Part shown: positions 43,301 through 58,300 of the stretch, in pieces | How the letters are laid out: every line of letters starts with the position of its first letter | Position numbering within the stretch: the first letter of the stretch is position 1 | Origin: Hydractinia symbiolongicarpus | Lineage: Eukaryota; Cnidaria; Hydrozoa; Anthoathecata; Hydractiniidae | DNA: 64,000 nucleotides | Direction of reading: 5' to 3' | NCBI RefSeq assembly: GCF_029227915.1 | Contig: NC_079887.1 | Span: 9,176,001-9,240,000 of the forward strand | Notes under the pieces: generated by a model | Database searches by the model: none | What the model was told of the DNA's origin: nothing | Seen by the model: the letters and a program-made list of their open reading frames with translations, nothing else | Made by a program: the position numbers and the translations under genes

Positions 43301-46300
43301 ATGAATCCTAAATTCAGACAAGCCTCCCCATCCCCTTCGATATCATGACCAAAAATTGTGCAGTTAATCTTGTATCCAACGCAAGCATTAAAATCGGAAT
43401 CCATCCTTGCTGAGAGTTGCAATTTTCTGTAATGCAACAAAAATTTTATTATAAAGGCGGCAAGGTTCATTAAGTAGTGCATAAAAATAAAACCACTTCT
43501 AACCTCAGGTTAAATAATTCGAGGGCTTTATCTGCTAGCCATTCTAGCGCTTTAAGGGCGCCTTGTACAACTGCGCCAACAAAATCTTTGACATCTTGTG
43601 CAAAGTCTATTACTTTATTTGCTAAATTCAAGACACCATCCGCCATTGTAAGCAGTCCATTTGCTATATCACCCATTGCGATGGCAATCTGAAAATAATA
43701 AATTAATCAAGCATTTGTTTATAGCGATGGCAATGGCACAATCATGTTACAGGGATCACAATAATTTTACTTCGCACATAAAGAACGAACTTGATTTCCT
43801 CAGTGTTCCTATTTAGGGAGCTGCCTAAGCCGGTTAAATAAATAAAAATACTTTGCATTATATATGCCTGCCGCATGTTCGAAAAACAAGACAACACAAA
43901 AGACAAAAAACGTTTTTGTGTACTACCGATTTCGTTGTATAACCTGTCAATTTGTATTCTATCTGACCAGAAAATTTGTATTTGACCTGCAAATTTAATC
44001 AACTTGGTCAAGTTTTGACATAACGAAACGTATAACATACATGTTTGAGTGTCTCAAGACAAGTTTGCGTGTCTCAAGACAAGTTTGCGTGTCTCAAGAC
44101 ATTTTTGCGTGTCTCAAAACAAGTTTGCGTGTCTCAAGACAAGTTTGCGTGTCTCAAGACAAGTTTGCGTGTGTCAAAACAAATTTGCGTGCCTCAAGAC
44201 AAGTTTGCGTGTCACAAGACAAGTTTACGTGTCTCAAGACAAGTTTGCGTGTCTCAAGACAAGTTTGTGTGTCTCAAGACAAGTTTGCGTGTCTCAAGAC
44301 AAGTTTATCATCTTGTTTGCAGACATCCAAAATGTATTCTACTGGAATCCACAAGTTTGGCGTAGAACGCTCTATTTCTCTCTGGGGTTTTTTTCTCGTT
44401 TATCAGTAGTGCACTCATTTAATGGTATAAAGACTTACCTTTAGTCCGATTTGCTCAACCCATACAACAAATTTTTTCCACAACTTGTTTATTTCACATG
44501 AAGCCAAGCAAATGATATCATCAATCATTCTAAAACAGCTGTTCCAGTAAAGACATCCAACCCAATGACCCCAGAACTTCCAACATCTTGGATTCCAATC
44601 CAAAAATCCGAAGCATACTATCAATAGAAGTAAAAAATTAAGGTTTTAGTGGTAGTAAAAATGTACTACTTGTTAGCTAGCTAGGCTACACTTCAGGACG
44701 CAGAAATGTATGAAAAGCCTAGACATAAAAAACTGTAAAGATGTTACTACTTATATGTCCAGTCATTTTCATTTGGTAATATAGATATTAAGTCAGGAAT
44801 AAGCCAGTTTATTTAAGGTTACATTACGACAGCTACAGCTGTCATCCACAGTCGAGTTAAGAACATAATTAGAGAATCAATATCAACCAATTAGATCACA
44901 GGAATTAAATTCTTCATTGTTCACGTACGAAGATGAAAACATTAGATTAAAAACATTCTTTTTTCTAAAAGTTCGCTTTTCGCTTTTCTTAAAGTTCGTT
45001 CTGTTACGTTTCTTTTTCCAAAATTTCACTTTCAGTTGTGTTTCGTACCATTTTGCACTTTTTTGTAATTATTTGTTTTTCAAATTATGGGTAACCATAT
45101 TTCTTGAGGTTGATAGGAAATACTATACTATTGTATTTCTGTTTATACTATTTATGGTTTCATTCACTTTTCTTGCTACAGGAATCTTGGTCTATGATCT
45201 TCTTATTTTCCTACTTAATCTCATTTTTATTTGTATCTGCGTTGCTCACGGCTCTTTTTTATGATCTTGCCCACGTTGTTAAAGCATTCGTTTCAATTCA
45301 TCGACATAAACAGCATCTCAATCCTACACAGGTTTTCGTATTTGTCTATTGATGCGACAGTATACCACGTAGCGTGTTTTTAGATTGAAACACATGCTTT
45401 ATGTTATGAACTTTTAATACCCTACGAAGTATGTAACTTGTCTAAGGTATATATTGGCATATACAAGGGAGCAACTGATTCGTTTTCTACATTCTCCCCG
45501 TCACCGTTCTTATCAGTTCCTGTCCTGATTTTCTTGCAACCTTTTGAATGGTTTACAAACAAAAATGAGACCAAATGATAAATAAATAAATAAATAAATA
45601 ATAGACTGATTGTCCGGCTGGACAGAAAAAAAGTGAAAGGAACCATAAATAGTATAGACAGAAATACTCATATCAATTGTATTTCCTATCAACATCCAGA
45701 AATATTTTTTCTAGCCCTTTAGAAAGCGAATATTTAGAAAAAGTGCAAAATGGTTCGAAACGTAGCAGAGAGCGAAATTTTAGAGAGAAAAAGTAGCATA
45801 AAGCAAACTTTTAGAAAAAGGAAAGATTTAATCATTTTAATGTTTCCATCTAGGTACGTAAAAAATATTATTGAGAGTTTTTATTAATTGTATACCTTCG
45901 GGACACTTGCTCTTACAATCTACTTGCATTTCATTTTTTCTCCTCTCAAGTTCAGCATGTCTAGCTTTTAGTTTAGCTTGCCATGCGGTGACATCTCCTT
46001 TCCAGCTAGCCACCATTCCTTTTGCTGCATCCACCTTTGATCTGGCAGCATCAAATTCAGCGTCTGCGTCATCAAAAGCTTTCTTGGCTGCTTCTCCTGC
46101 CCTTTTGCAAAATTCCTTAATGGCTTCTCTTAGTTTAAGCATAAACTGACTGGTTCGAACTTCGACGACAATCTAGAATAATATAATAAAATAATACTGC
46201 TTTAACTCTACTCTGACCTCTCTCCTTTATAATGTTTTATTTTCTTCAGAGAATTACATCACACACATTTCCTCTTTACTATCTGCTGCTCATTTGCCAA

Positions 46301-49300
46301 AACCACCACAAATTATTTTTCATCTTTTTTATTTTTTAGCTTTTTTTATTTTATTTTTACTTACATTTTATTTTTCATTTCTTATTTTGAAGTAATATTT
46401 AGGACCAGTATATGGTGGTAATAATGACGTCATTGAAGACATAATAATAACTTCATTGCTCAGTAGGACGTCGTGATATTCCAATGTTGTAACGTGGTAA
46501 CAATATAGTTGTAATACTGCGCGATTTTGATCGTCTTTGTTTTAAAGATTAGTAAAAATTATCACTTTTAAACGAAGCTGCATTGTCAATGAAGGGTTAT
46601 TATTACGGATATAGGGATACTACTAACAGGGCTCGACTTAGCAAATCTTCAAATATTTTGCTTGCTTATTAGAAATTCAGTGAAAATTATTTACAAAGGA
46701 CACGCAGTCCCTAAGAGTCTAAATGAAATCAATATATCTTCTTTGATTTTATAGTGACTTCAGCTTTAATTTTTGCACTAAACATTTTTATTTATTTAGT
46801 CTAAAATTGTGCATAGTTCAACGTAACAGCAATTTAATTTCTTCAAAATTGTTGTGGGAGTTAGAAAAGGCGGAAAATATCAGCATGAATAGGTTTAAAT
46901 GACATGAGGCGTATACCTGGGATGATATAAGAAGAGCATTTTACACTACGGTTAGGCGAACTTCAATTACGTAATAACCTTTTACACATGACATACGCAT
47001 TATTCGAATGCGCAGTAGATTTATTTCGAGTTAAATATGTCATTTCATTTCCTTTTGTGTTAACCCTATCAAGGCGGGGGACGGCAGAAGCGGTCCACAA
47101 TGGTCTGTAGCATTTTCAAAGCGTTGTAACTTTTCAACTTATAAATTTATTGCAATGTCGTAAGACATTTATCAGAGAGGATCACCAATCTAAATTCAAT
47201 TTTTTTCAGATGTTTTATATAGGGAGCATATTAATTTAAAATTTATCAGTATCTTAAATTTTTACTGCTTTCTATCAATTATTTGATATAAGAAGCAGGT
47301 GGTAAATTTTCAGAAAACCGAAGTCACTTGTCCTAAACCAGACTTGACTATGGGGATGCAGTCTTTTTTTAACACGCCCTATCTACATTTACGATCAACA
47401 GCGACGAGTGCAGAATGCTGCAGCCAGCGCTTTAACTGGTCACTTCTTGAATCAAATGGATGTTTTTGGCTTAAAATGGCTTCTTATTAAGAGAGATCCG
47501 AATTCAACATTTGCAAAATTTGGAGGTAAGTCAGCTTAATTGCTAAGTCTGACCGAAGTTTTAACTAATGTCGACACCACAAGAATTTTTTTATTGGAAT
47601 AAGAAAAACTAACAGCTCGCCAAGATTTATTTTCTAACTGTCTCAATTCTTTAAAAAATATCAGGTCTACCCTTCCCCCATTTCTTACTGAACGTTAAAT
47701 TAACTAAACCAGGTGTTGGGTAAAACTAAGCTTTTAATTCAACTTTAATGTTTCTTTGCTTGAAAAACAACAGGAACTAACGCCTGACGGCTTCTTAATG
47801 GTCATTAGTCCGCATTTAAAGCAATAACAAATATTGATAATTATGAGATATATTAAATATCTATATATACTTACTGAAAAACTTAAAGTATCAATGCTTC
47901 CATACGACGCTTTTAATTCTATCGAGGCATCAAAAATTCCAGGCCACATTGTACCACTAACTCTAAATTCAAACTCTGTATCACTGACCAGTATTTTTAT
48001 TTCGCCATTTATTCCCAAAACCTCGGCATATCCTTCGATGTGGACTTCAAATTCATCCTATTGAAACGTAATAAATTATGTTTTTTATAATTCTATGATT
48101 CTGTATTGCACTGCGCAGCACTGTGTCAGAATTAATCATTGTTAAGAAAAAGAATCTTGCTTGTAAACCCTCAAGATTTAAGGCAATTCAACCAATCCTC
48201 CTTTTACAAAATAAGAACCAGTAACATTAAAAAAAACTATAAAACTTATTAAAAATATTGAACAACACTTCAATTTTCTGACCTCCAATTTTAATATTGC
48301 AAAATAAATAATCATGAAGTTATTGGTTTTCGTCTTTTTTACAAAACAATAGTTACATACCGCGCCTGCTTTGATTTTACAAATTGGACCATTTTTGCTA
48401 TCGTCTGAGTTCCGTTGCACCTTGATAAGCCCACCCACCCAATTAAGTGGTGCCATTTGAATGTCAACGTCAAATGAGTCAGTATTAATAAGCACGTGAC
48501 CTGAAGCTTCGATATCAAAAATCTTTATTTTTCCTTTCAAGTAAAAACCAGCTTGTACTTCTAAGTTAATTATTGGTATACTCCTTTCTAAATAAAGTAA
48601 TATAGCACGTGAAAATTAGTGAAAACAAAAAAGTTCCGAATGAAAACATCACGGGTATAACACTCCAGCGAAAAAAGACTCGTTTTTTATGTTACAAATA
48701 TGTTAATAGTCCAAAAACGCATTTTTTATTTATTTATTTTTTCATCTATTTTTTGTGGCGTAGCTATTTTTAAAGATTTTTAAATAAATAGTTCTTTTTT
48801 TCTTTCAAATGCTTGCTCTAATAAACTACAAAAATGATACTACAATTTAACTTTATATACGTATCTTATACGCTTTTGCTATTAACAATACTGCGCGAAA
48901 ATCAATAATATTTCTATAAATGATCAAGTAATTTGGACTATTGTGCGGTATTGGATCCTGAAGTCTTTGTAACAAGAGAAAATATCCACCTTAAAGTAAT
49001 TTGCCGACTACGACTGACCGATCTAGATTGTATATTAACATTTAAGCGCTTGTGGTTTTTTAAGGACTGTCTTCACTAATTCATTATGAGAATGTGACCT
49101 AAGAAGCGGGAACTAGAAAAAATTAAGGCGAAAAAGAAGCTTTTAAAAATGTATTTTGCATCGAAATTCCTTCCACGTGAGACATTCACTACACTTACCT
49201 TTCAAGAAAAATTATATTTCCAAATAGTAGAGTTCTTATAATGGGAACTTTGTCTTTTTGTGACACCTACCTTCCAAAGAATACGACAGAGTTATTCCTT

Positions 49301-52300
49301 CTGGAAATCCCGAATCACCAATGCTGGAAGGTATGTTACATTTTAACTGGAACGCGTCGCATATTTTTTGGATTGTAAGGGCATTAAACTGAGCATACAC
49401 CCAGAAATCTTTAGGATTGTTGGGATCAATACCAAAAGCTGCTTTGATTTTGATAGCATGATTGTTTTCATTTGGATCATTTTTGATCAACTTACCCAGC
49501 CATAGCTCCGCTGCAAATTCTATACAAACATAAAAAAAATTACTTACACATACCTATAGTTGGGCTAATTGGGCTAACTCTGACATAAACTTTTGTATCT
49601 AATTAGATCCCGTTAAGTAAAATTTAAATCCGCAGTACAACCACTGTAAGCCAGATCGATAGTTACCGTAAAACATCGATTAGTTGCTTCGGCTGCTAAG
49701 TTTATTCTTGCAGTTTTGGCTAGGCGCTTATTAAGGGACAGAGCTGTAGAAAAGAAGTGTGTGGTATAACAGTATTTACCATTTTACCATTTGTTATAAC
49801 AATGAGATTAAGACCACAGTTTTCTGCTGACAACGCAAACTAAACATCGACGTCTAGGAGAGGTTTTATCAATAGACGTTTTCCGAATTTCCTAATTATT
49901 CAAAATTCAATAAAAGAGGTCGATACTAAAAATGATTCTCATCCCAAGTTACTTAGCAAAAGGTAGAACAAATTACCTAATTTCGTAAATATTTTTATTC
50001 GTTAAGTGCCTCAATTCAGAGCTGAAATTTACGGTCAAATACTTGATATAGCCGAACTTTCAAAGAATAGCCTCGTTTTTAATATAATTGTCTAAATAAA
50101 ATCCAACCAGAATATTATATTGCTCTAAAAACTTCATTTTTGTCAAGATAATTTAATATTCTATCTGAATATCTTTATATAAAGAGCACAGAAACATTAT
50201 AAAATTTTGGATGACGTTATAATTATTATATATTATGAAATTCAGAAAAGATGTATACGTTGAGAAATGCAGCTGGATTTTTTGCAGTTAACTACCGGTA
50301 ACTCGAACCTCCAAGCGCTTTGGTTTCGTAATCACACAATCCCTGGTTCGGTCCACAGGGCGGGCATGTTTAGCACGTGTCTTTACCACAACTACGGGTC
50401 AGCCCATGCCATGTAAGAGAAATTGGTTAGGCAATGGCAGCGTATACTTAATGTGTATATTCCGAACACAGGACCCGCATTAATAACAATGTTCAAACAT
50501 TCAGTGGCTATATCCTGTTTAAATATTTGGAATAATAATAATCGAGGAAAATTGTTCGAAATAAGGAATGTTCGAGTTATACGAAGTGCCCGTTAAGTCG
50601 AATTTAGTCTAAAATGAAAAAAAAAACCAAAAATGGGTAATGAATGTTCGAATTATGATCGAAGGTTCGGACGAAAGTTAAGGAGACCCAAGCAAAAAAA
50701 TGGTTCGAGATAATGGAAGTGCAAGTTGTCCGGCGTTAACTGCATTGCGAATGAAATAATACCATGCAGTCTCAGGTATCAAAAATTGTAATATTCTATG
50801 AAGTGAAATGTTTTTTTAATTTCAATTTTTAATTGAACATAAGTTATGTTTTTATGTAAAATCTCGTTTTACACTGTGTAGTGGCCCTTTATTAGAATCA
50901 ATCTCTTGCAATTTGTTCGTTTTCAAAGTTGGTTCGTCCCAAGGTCTTGAAAAATAAGAAAAATAAACTCGCTAACCATTAAAACCTAATATTCAGTACT
51001 GTAGCTATTAACTGTGACAGATTGTATAAATATGAACATTGATTCGACAGTTGTTTGCAACAAGCAATGGTTTAGAAAATAGCAAAAACTTTTATCATGG
51101 ATAAAACTAGTGTACCTTTCTGACCAGGGCAATCATGTTGGGGGCTAGATACAACATGAGGAATAATATGAGTATAAGAAATTTAGATTTGTCTGACAGA
51201 CTAAACTATCTTCGCATCCGTATCTCCAAAATGGTTTGTTTGGTTCCATGTATTCCTGCTTGCGGCAAAATGTTTTTAATTTTAGTATCTGAAATCGTGT
51301 TAATAATAAGTTGATTTTTTAAAAATAATATCTTACCAAAGCTCGGTAAGGGAACAGGCCCGAATGAATACCCTACAGACAGGTATAAGTTTCCAAAAGC
51401 GAGGTTTTCATTTCCAAACGGCTGCTCAATTATGCCACCCATTGCAAACTCTAAACTAATTGATCCTGTAAACGCAATTTCAATCGCACCTGGAATGTAA
51501 ATATCAGAATTATGAATTATATACAACCTATGTACAACTTTTATTTTCCTTCATCTTTTTTGTTGATGCAGAAAAAATTTTATCAAGTTACTAAAGATAT
51601 TATACTCTTAATTAAGAGAAAGCAACAAATTTTACTTTTCTTACCCATAAAAATAAGTGGATTTTCTGACACTTTTGTACTTTCGTATTTCAATTTGCAT
51701 TCCAGTCTCAGACCAGGATCATCTAGACCAACTCTTATTTGAAACATAATGTCAGTCAGAGTAAGCATACTGTCTTCTTCGTCCACCAATTTAACCTCCA
51801 TTATTATTGTGGCGGATAATTCTATTTTTTTCTTGCCAATATATCCCTTTATTTGAATGAAAAAATCGCTTCCAAGGTTTTTAGCCATCCAGAGACATAA
51901 TTTATTTTCAAGACAATTTTCTGTGTCTCCTGGTAGCTGATAAGTCAGTAGGAATGTCAATCCTAAGATGTAACAAGTAAGAAGTACTTTAAACAGATAA
52001 ATGTGGTAAAACTATGTTGTTTATCTTTATTTACTCATCTATCCAACAAAATAAAGTTTTCAATGAAAAAATGATATTATATTCATACGGCAGCCACAGA
52101 CTTACCAGATTGAATAGTCGTTTCTGGCATATCGATGCTAAACTCTAGATCAGGCTCCTCTTCTTCCTCATTTTCTTCTACTGCTTTTTTACGCACACCT
52201 ACAGATGTGATTTTATCAGCTTTGTTTCCGTGTTTTTTCTTTTCCTGAGTTACATTTCTGTTTTGGAAAGTTTTTTTTTCCTGCAATGAGACATGTCTTT

Positions 52301-55300
52301 TAATACGAGGAATAATTTTCTAAACAGAAATTAGTATAGATGATATTAATGAAGATTAATGTAGATAAAGTTTGGAATTATCACAGTGGGAATTTCATAT
52401 CTTTGTATATAAAAACGTTGATCACGTGTAAACCAAAACCCTACATAGAATTTTCGTCCAAATTTAAATTCTTGATGCATGGTAATAATATCTGCTCATT
52501 GACTGCATCTTATCTCATTTTTCTTTATTTCATGTCTGTATTTATGATAGGAAATAAAAAGGAAAATAATTTCCATCATCTTCTTAATTATATATCATAA
52601 TAAAACAAATGGAATAGCAGCCCAGCTTTCAGATCTCTTGTCAAAACATCTGTTTGACACAAACACACTCTTCCACATTCAAACAGATTTGTGTTTTTAA
52701 CAAAGCGACGTTGGTTTTGAATTATACGGATGATAATACAGATAAGAAGTTTATTGGTGGTGACCACTACAAATAGTTGTATTATTCATTAAAACAAGCT
52801 AGTCTTAAACGAAGATTTTTAAAAGTCTTTGTGCATACGAGTTACCTGATACAGTGAATGCCATTCAGTTCCATTATGATATTTTTTAGCATGTGATGTA
52901 TTTTTTTTAATATTATTTTTATTTTTCGGTTCTATAGATGGGTTAGGTGATAATTTCGACAGTGATCTTGATGTTGTTTCTGTTGATTCTGCTTCCTCCT
53001 CCTCTGCGTCTTCTCCACTTACACTACCCTTTGCATTACTGACAGCAATAACTAGAAGGTTTAAGACATTAGGGAAAATGCTCTTTTTCGTAGTTTATTT
53101 AGAAATTGTAATAGCTTATTAACGGCACTTCTTAGTCTTCTTAAGGTCACAGTACCTTGTTTGGATTACATTAATTTCCTTAACCGGATATTCCAAAATA
53201 TTTCTCAAACCATCACGCATCAACATGCAAAATAAATATAATTCATCGGCTATAAATTTATCCAGTTTAACATACGAATTTAAGAACATTTTTTTTCTTT
53301 CTTAAAAAAAAGAGTTTCTTAACTTGTTATATCAAATTTGTGACGGATCGATCCTTATATAATAAAGGCAAGAAAATCTATCTCTTATAATAATACGGAG
53401 CTTCTGTCTGTGACTTTTGCAAAGTGGATAAAATTTCTTTGATAAAGTCTATAAAACATCGCCTATAAATTTGTTCTGTAAATTAGCAAACTTTGACGTT
53501 AAAGCAATATTGACGTCAAAGGAAAGTGTATTAAGATTACGGAAGCCATTGCATTGCACTTTTAAATTTAAGGCTAAATAACTTGGAAACGGATGGAAAT
53601 AACTGACGTCACCTCCTGCGTGGGTAACTAGGGACCACCCGGGACCAATTTGGGTAAGTTTCCCAAACCTGAGTCTCCCTGAATCCGTTTCGGAATGGAC
53701 GGTTTGATGACGTCATCACAAAACCTACAAACCCCAATATCTCTGCAACCGTTTGTCAAAAGTCCATGTTCCTATACATTTTCTTGATCATCATTTCAAG
53801 ATCTATACGATGAGTGCAACGGGTGTACAAATTTGTGAAGAATTTTTTTTTGGAACTTTTGGTAGGGACTTTGCTGACGTCAGCAAAATTTTTAAGCCCT
53901 TATATCTCCTTAAGCGTTTGTCAAAAACATACTATACTATACATTATTTTGATCAACGTTTTAACATCTACACCTTACAGACAACGAAAGGACTAAATTT
54001 CACCAATTTTCTTTTTGTATATGCACTGCTGACGTCAGCAAAAAACTAAAGCAACCTATTTTTCCATTGTTCTTCTGCCATAGTGGATTTTTCCACGGGC
54101 CTTATCGACTAGTATAATAATACGCCAGTTCTGTCTGTCTGTGACTTTTGCAAAGTGGATAAAATTTCTTTGATAAAGTCTATAAAACATCGTCTATAAA
54201 TTTGTTCTGTATATTACCAAACTTTGGCGTTAAAGCAATATTGACGTCAAAGGAAAGTATATTAAGATTAGTGAAGCCATTGCATTGCACTTTTAAATTT
54301 AAGGCTAAATAACTTGGAAACGGGTGGAAATAACTGACGTCATCTCCTGCGCAGGTAACTAGGGACCACCTGGGACCAATTTGGGTAATTTTCCCAAACC
54401 TGGGTCCCCGAATCCGTTTCGGAATGGACGGGTTGATGACGTCATCGAAAAACCTTCAAATCCTAATATCTCTGCAACCTTTTGTCAAAAATACGCGATC
54501 CTATACATTTTCTTGATAAGCGTTTCAAGACCTATACAATGAAGGCAGCAGGTATACAAATTTCTAAAAAAAAAATTTGGGGGGTTTGACTGGCCATTGC
54601 TGACATCGGCAAAATGTTAAAACCCTCATGTCTCATTAACTGCTTATCAAAAAGATATGATCATATACATTTTCTTGGTCAGCGTTTTAACATCTGCATA
54701 GTACAGGCAACGAATAAACTAAATTTCGCCAAATATTTTTGTAATTGCGCTGCTGACGTCAGCAAAAATCTAAAACAACCTACTTTTCCATTGTCCTTCT
54801 GCCTAAGTGGATTTTTCCACGGGCCTTATCGACTAGTATAATAATAATGTAGCATGACAAAATTGTGACAAAAGGGCACGGACACTGAAACCCCAGGTTG
54901 TAACTTATGTTCTACTTTGCACATATGTTTAATTTTTGCTATACCGAAAAATTACTAACCTGCGGATAAATTTGACAGCCATTTTACTGAAATTTGGCTT
55001 GATCCCGTGATCTTTTGGAAAATCCATTCTAAGTCTACATGTTTGAACAAAATTGCGAATGCAAAAGCATGTGCAGGTTGATCATTTGCTGTTGGATTCT
55101 TTGGCTTCCAGTATATCGCCTCTAGATGAGCACCATCGTAGCCAAATAGGATTGGGTTTCCACTAAACCTGCAAAAATAAAAATTGCATTCTTCTTATAT
55201 GTTCTGTAAAAACGTTACTTCTATTTTCCCCTTTCATATTTATCATTCCCCGAACATCTATCTTGTATCAAATTTCATTAGTGTATCATTCTTAAAGTAT

Positions 55301-58300
55301 AAACCAGTACAGTGCTAACCGTCTTCGCCTTTGGACTAAAAGTTTAGTCAAGAATAGAAACTTATCGAAAGAGGATAATGGAATCGGCCTGTGTCATTTT
55401 TGATGGGTCAATTTCTGACTGGAGGGGACTGTATTAAATTCTTCTCTTTCTATGGCTTTTCTTATCTCGGTGGGATTATTTTAAGCACGCATCATTCCTT
55501 TTTGTGTATTTCCTTTCTTAATCTGATTGTGTTAGAATTTTTTGCATTACTGTAAAGAAAGCTTCGCTAAAGACTTATAAAAATGCTTTATTTACCTTAA
55601 AATTTTTGTCGCTCCAAAATTCCATTCAAATTTGAAATCCTTTATACCCCAATTATCTAACTCGCTTACACCTGTAGGTTTGACTTCAACGTTTTCAAAC
55701 AGATCCAAAACGTTTTGCAATGTCATAGAAGGTATTTCAATGGCAAACCTCCAGTCACCTGAAGATTTTTCAAGTTCAAGATTTACTTCAATTTCATTTA
55801 GATGAACTGTTGTTTTTGCACTGAAGTCCCATCCATTGTCATCATTTGTAGAGACACTTGCTTCTAACGTACCAATTTCTATGGTAAAATTTACATGGCG
55901 GTTAATAAAATGTGTGGTTAAATGAATTGCACAAGTTCCACGAGTTTATAGTATGTCTGTATTCAACTAGTTAGCTTTAATTTAGAGAACAAAAGAGTGA
56001 AAGGTGATGGTGATTTTAGTATCAATGCTGCGTGGACAATAAAAACAAGCAATTCCGAACTTGTCAACATTCAATAGTCAATATCCACAGCGGACTAAAT
56101 TTTAAATTGTATATTATTTTTTATGTCAGCATGGTCCAGTTTCTCAATATTTTAAATTTTTCTGGGTCGTTTATCGGATTTTTTATAATGCAGCATTGTA
56201 AAAAGAGGTAACGCATTTATTACGTTGCTTACTTGGCCAACAACCCTCCCTAAGTAAAACTGTTACACCTTACTGACCAAGCAATGCTGTTTTGTCCTTT
56301 CGACAAAACAGCTAAAAACGACAATTTCCACAATTATATGTCCAGGTTGTAAGTTTGTGTCGCATCTCCAACAATGTTTAACGCTTATGAATGGGATAAA
56401 AACAAAACCTAAATGATTTTTCACATGAATATTAATTCGATTTTTATTAAGATTTTTATAGGGAAACGTACAGAAAATGCTTCCTTCAAAGATACAAGAA
56501 AATTACTAAGTATGCTAAAAAAAGAATATTACCAAAACAACTTCTTAATAAAAACTAAATTCTTAATAAAAACTAGAAGCAATCATCTAAACATAAATTT
56601 TACACATACCAATTTGAGTGTTTGGAATCCTTCGGTATCCTTCTGGCAGCGTTAATTCAAATGCAAGGTTAAATTCTGTTTTTGAACCTTCCTCTTCTTT
56701 GTTGGCAGGAGTGTAGTCGAAGTCTATCAATTTAAACACTGCATTTTCTCCATCTCCGAATAAACCCGAAGGAAGGCTTACTGGTGAATTTACACCCATA
56801 CATTGCAGAGTAGCATCTATTGGTGTATTGAAACGTGAAGGTACTCTATTCTTTACTTTAGAGGAGCCCATGGCCATAGTTAGAGTGAAAACTTCTGGAA
56901 GATCCTCAACATCACTGCCGCTTGCACCACAGTCTTGGATGGTTTCTCTTGATCTGATCTAAAAAGACCAGACAGATTTACTAACGACCTGGTTGACAGA
57001 GTCGTACGCATTGATAGAAAATGAAGGGGGAAATTTAACACAATAGTATTTCTTTCTCATATGTACCATAATATTTTGCACACTCTTTTTTTATCGCCTA
57101 AGTAATTAGCATATTTTTAATACTGCTAGAACTTGACCTGTGTTTAATGAACGAGTTGTTACTAACCGGATATTTTATATTACAGCCTGGCCCTGAACAG
57201 ACTGTTTCTCCTTCTTCTGGAGGAGAACAAAGAATTCCTGCCCCATCTTGTAATTTTGCAGTGTCCATAAAGTCTACTCTCTTTGGTGCTACAGTGATAC
57301 ACCAAGGACTATCCGCCGGTTTTTTTAACATTGGAATGTCTTCAAGGTTTTCCTTTGACAAAACGTGTTTAGTTGTTTCCATCAGATCGGCACCAGCAGG
57401 TAATCTTACAAACAATGAACCATAAGGTGTGCCAGCTGCTCCACCAATGTTATCGAATCTATAGTTAAATAAGCAAAACAATTGACTTTCCCTGGTGGAT
57501 TGATGTTTATGCTACAGGTCAATAAGTAAGCGATAATACACAACAACTACTTACCTGTTCAAAAATAATTTTATTGAAGCGCCATTTAGGTTAAAAGGTT
57601 CGTTGTCTCCATCAGCAGTGACATGCTCAATAACAAGCTGAAACTCTTCTTCTGGATTAAATGCGCCATAACCAGTCCATTTTTTCCATTGTGTTCCTGG
57701 TAACCAATCATGCCTAAAGTTGTCTCCATTTCTTGCAATATCTGTAAAAAAGAACAGTACTTCAACATATAACTTAAAGGCAAATGCAAAAAAAAATATT
57801 TATTAACTTCCGCAATTTAATTTATTTTTAGAGTTTTACTCATGACATAATAAATATGCTCCACAGCACAACAGTCTTAGGAGCTGTTCATATGAAGTGA
57901 TCTAGCCCTGAAAAAAATACACAACATAGAAACTTTGTTAAGAAAATCTTAGTATTTATCACACTAGAATTTAACTTGTCCACAAAGTTGATTGGATTTT
58001 GTTCGTGTAGATCTTCTTTCGGGTTTATCTTATTCGTTTTGTGAGGTATTTTGTGAGGTATATAGGTGTGTCACATGCTCGAAACGTTCCAATATCTCAG
58101 CAAAAAGCTATATCTGATTCGGCATCAGCAAAAGGCTATATCTGATTCTGCATCAGCAAAAGGCTATATCTGATTCCGCATCAGCAATTACCTTTTGGAG
58201 GTACTTAAGAGTTATTAAATTTTTTGTACTTTCACTTTGTTAAATCAACAATACGCCTATTCCTGAAACCATTTTGCTGTAAATAAAAACAAGGCCATAC

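Larger units (their letters stand above)
40338..46172 (-). other. Large gene, exons 18-25: helical and coiled-coil tail
   Basis: Exon 18 is almost entirely alpha-helical with Ala/Lys/Glu repeats (EAAKKAFDDADAEFDAARSK) ending in a C-x3-C. Exon 19 is Trp/Cys-rich (WNPRCWKFWGHWVGCLYWNS). Exon 20 is amphipathic (GLLTMADGVLNLANKVIDFA). Exon 21 has five spaced cysteines. Exon 22 is a pure coiled coil (EAEAKKNTLKDAEKKLADAE). Exons 23-25 are charged helices. The region could drive oligomerisation. Confidence 0.65.

Noticed and set aside
44041-44444. Three overlapping long frames with repeated CVSQDKFACLKTSLRVSRQV-like protein
   Set aside because: They are produced by a 20-bp minisatellite without stops; all three frames are open and the repeat lies in an intron of the large gene.
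45104-45352. Hydrophobic ORFs of 82-115 codons
   Set aside because: They lie in one arm of the foldback repeat, and the other arm gives unrelated frames; no start context or homologous feature.
50300-50360. Sequence resembling a tRNA T-arm (CCTGGTTCGGTCCACAGGG)
   Set aside because: No cloverleaf can be drawn; it is internal to the pogo-like MITE.
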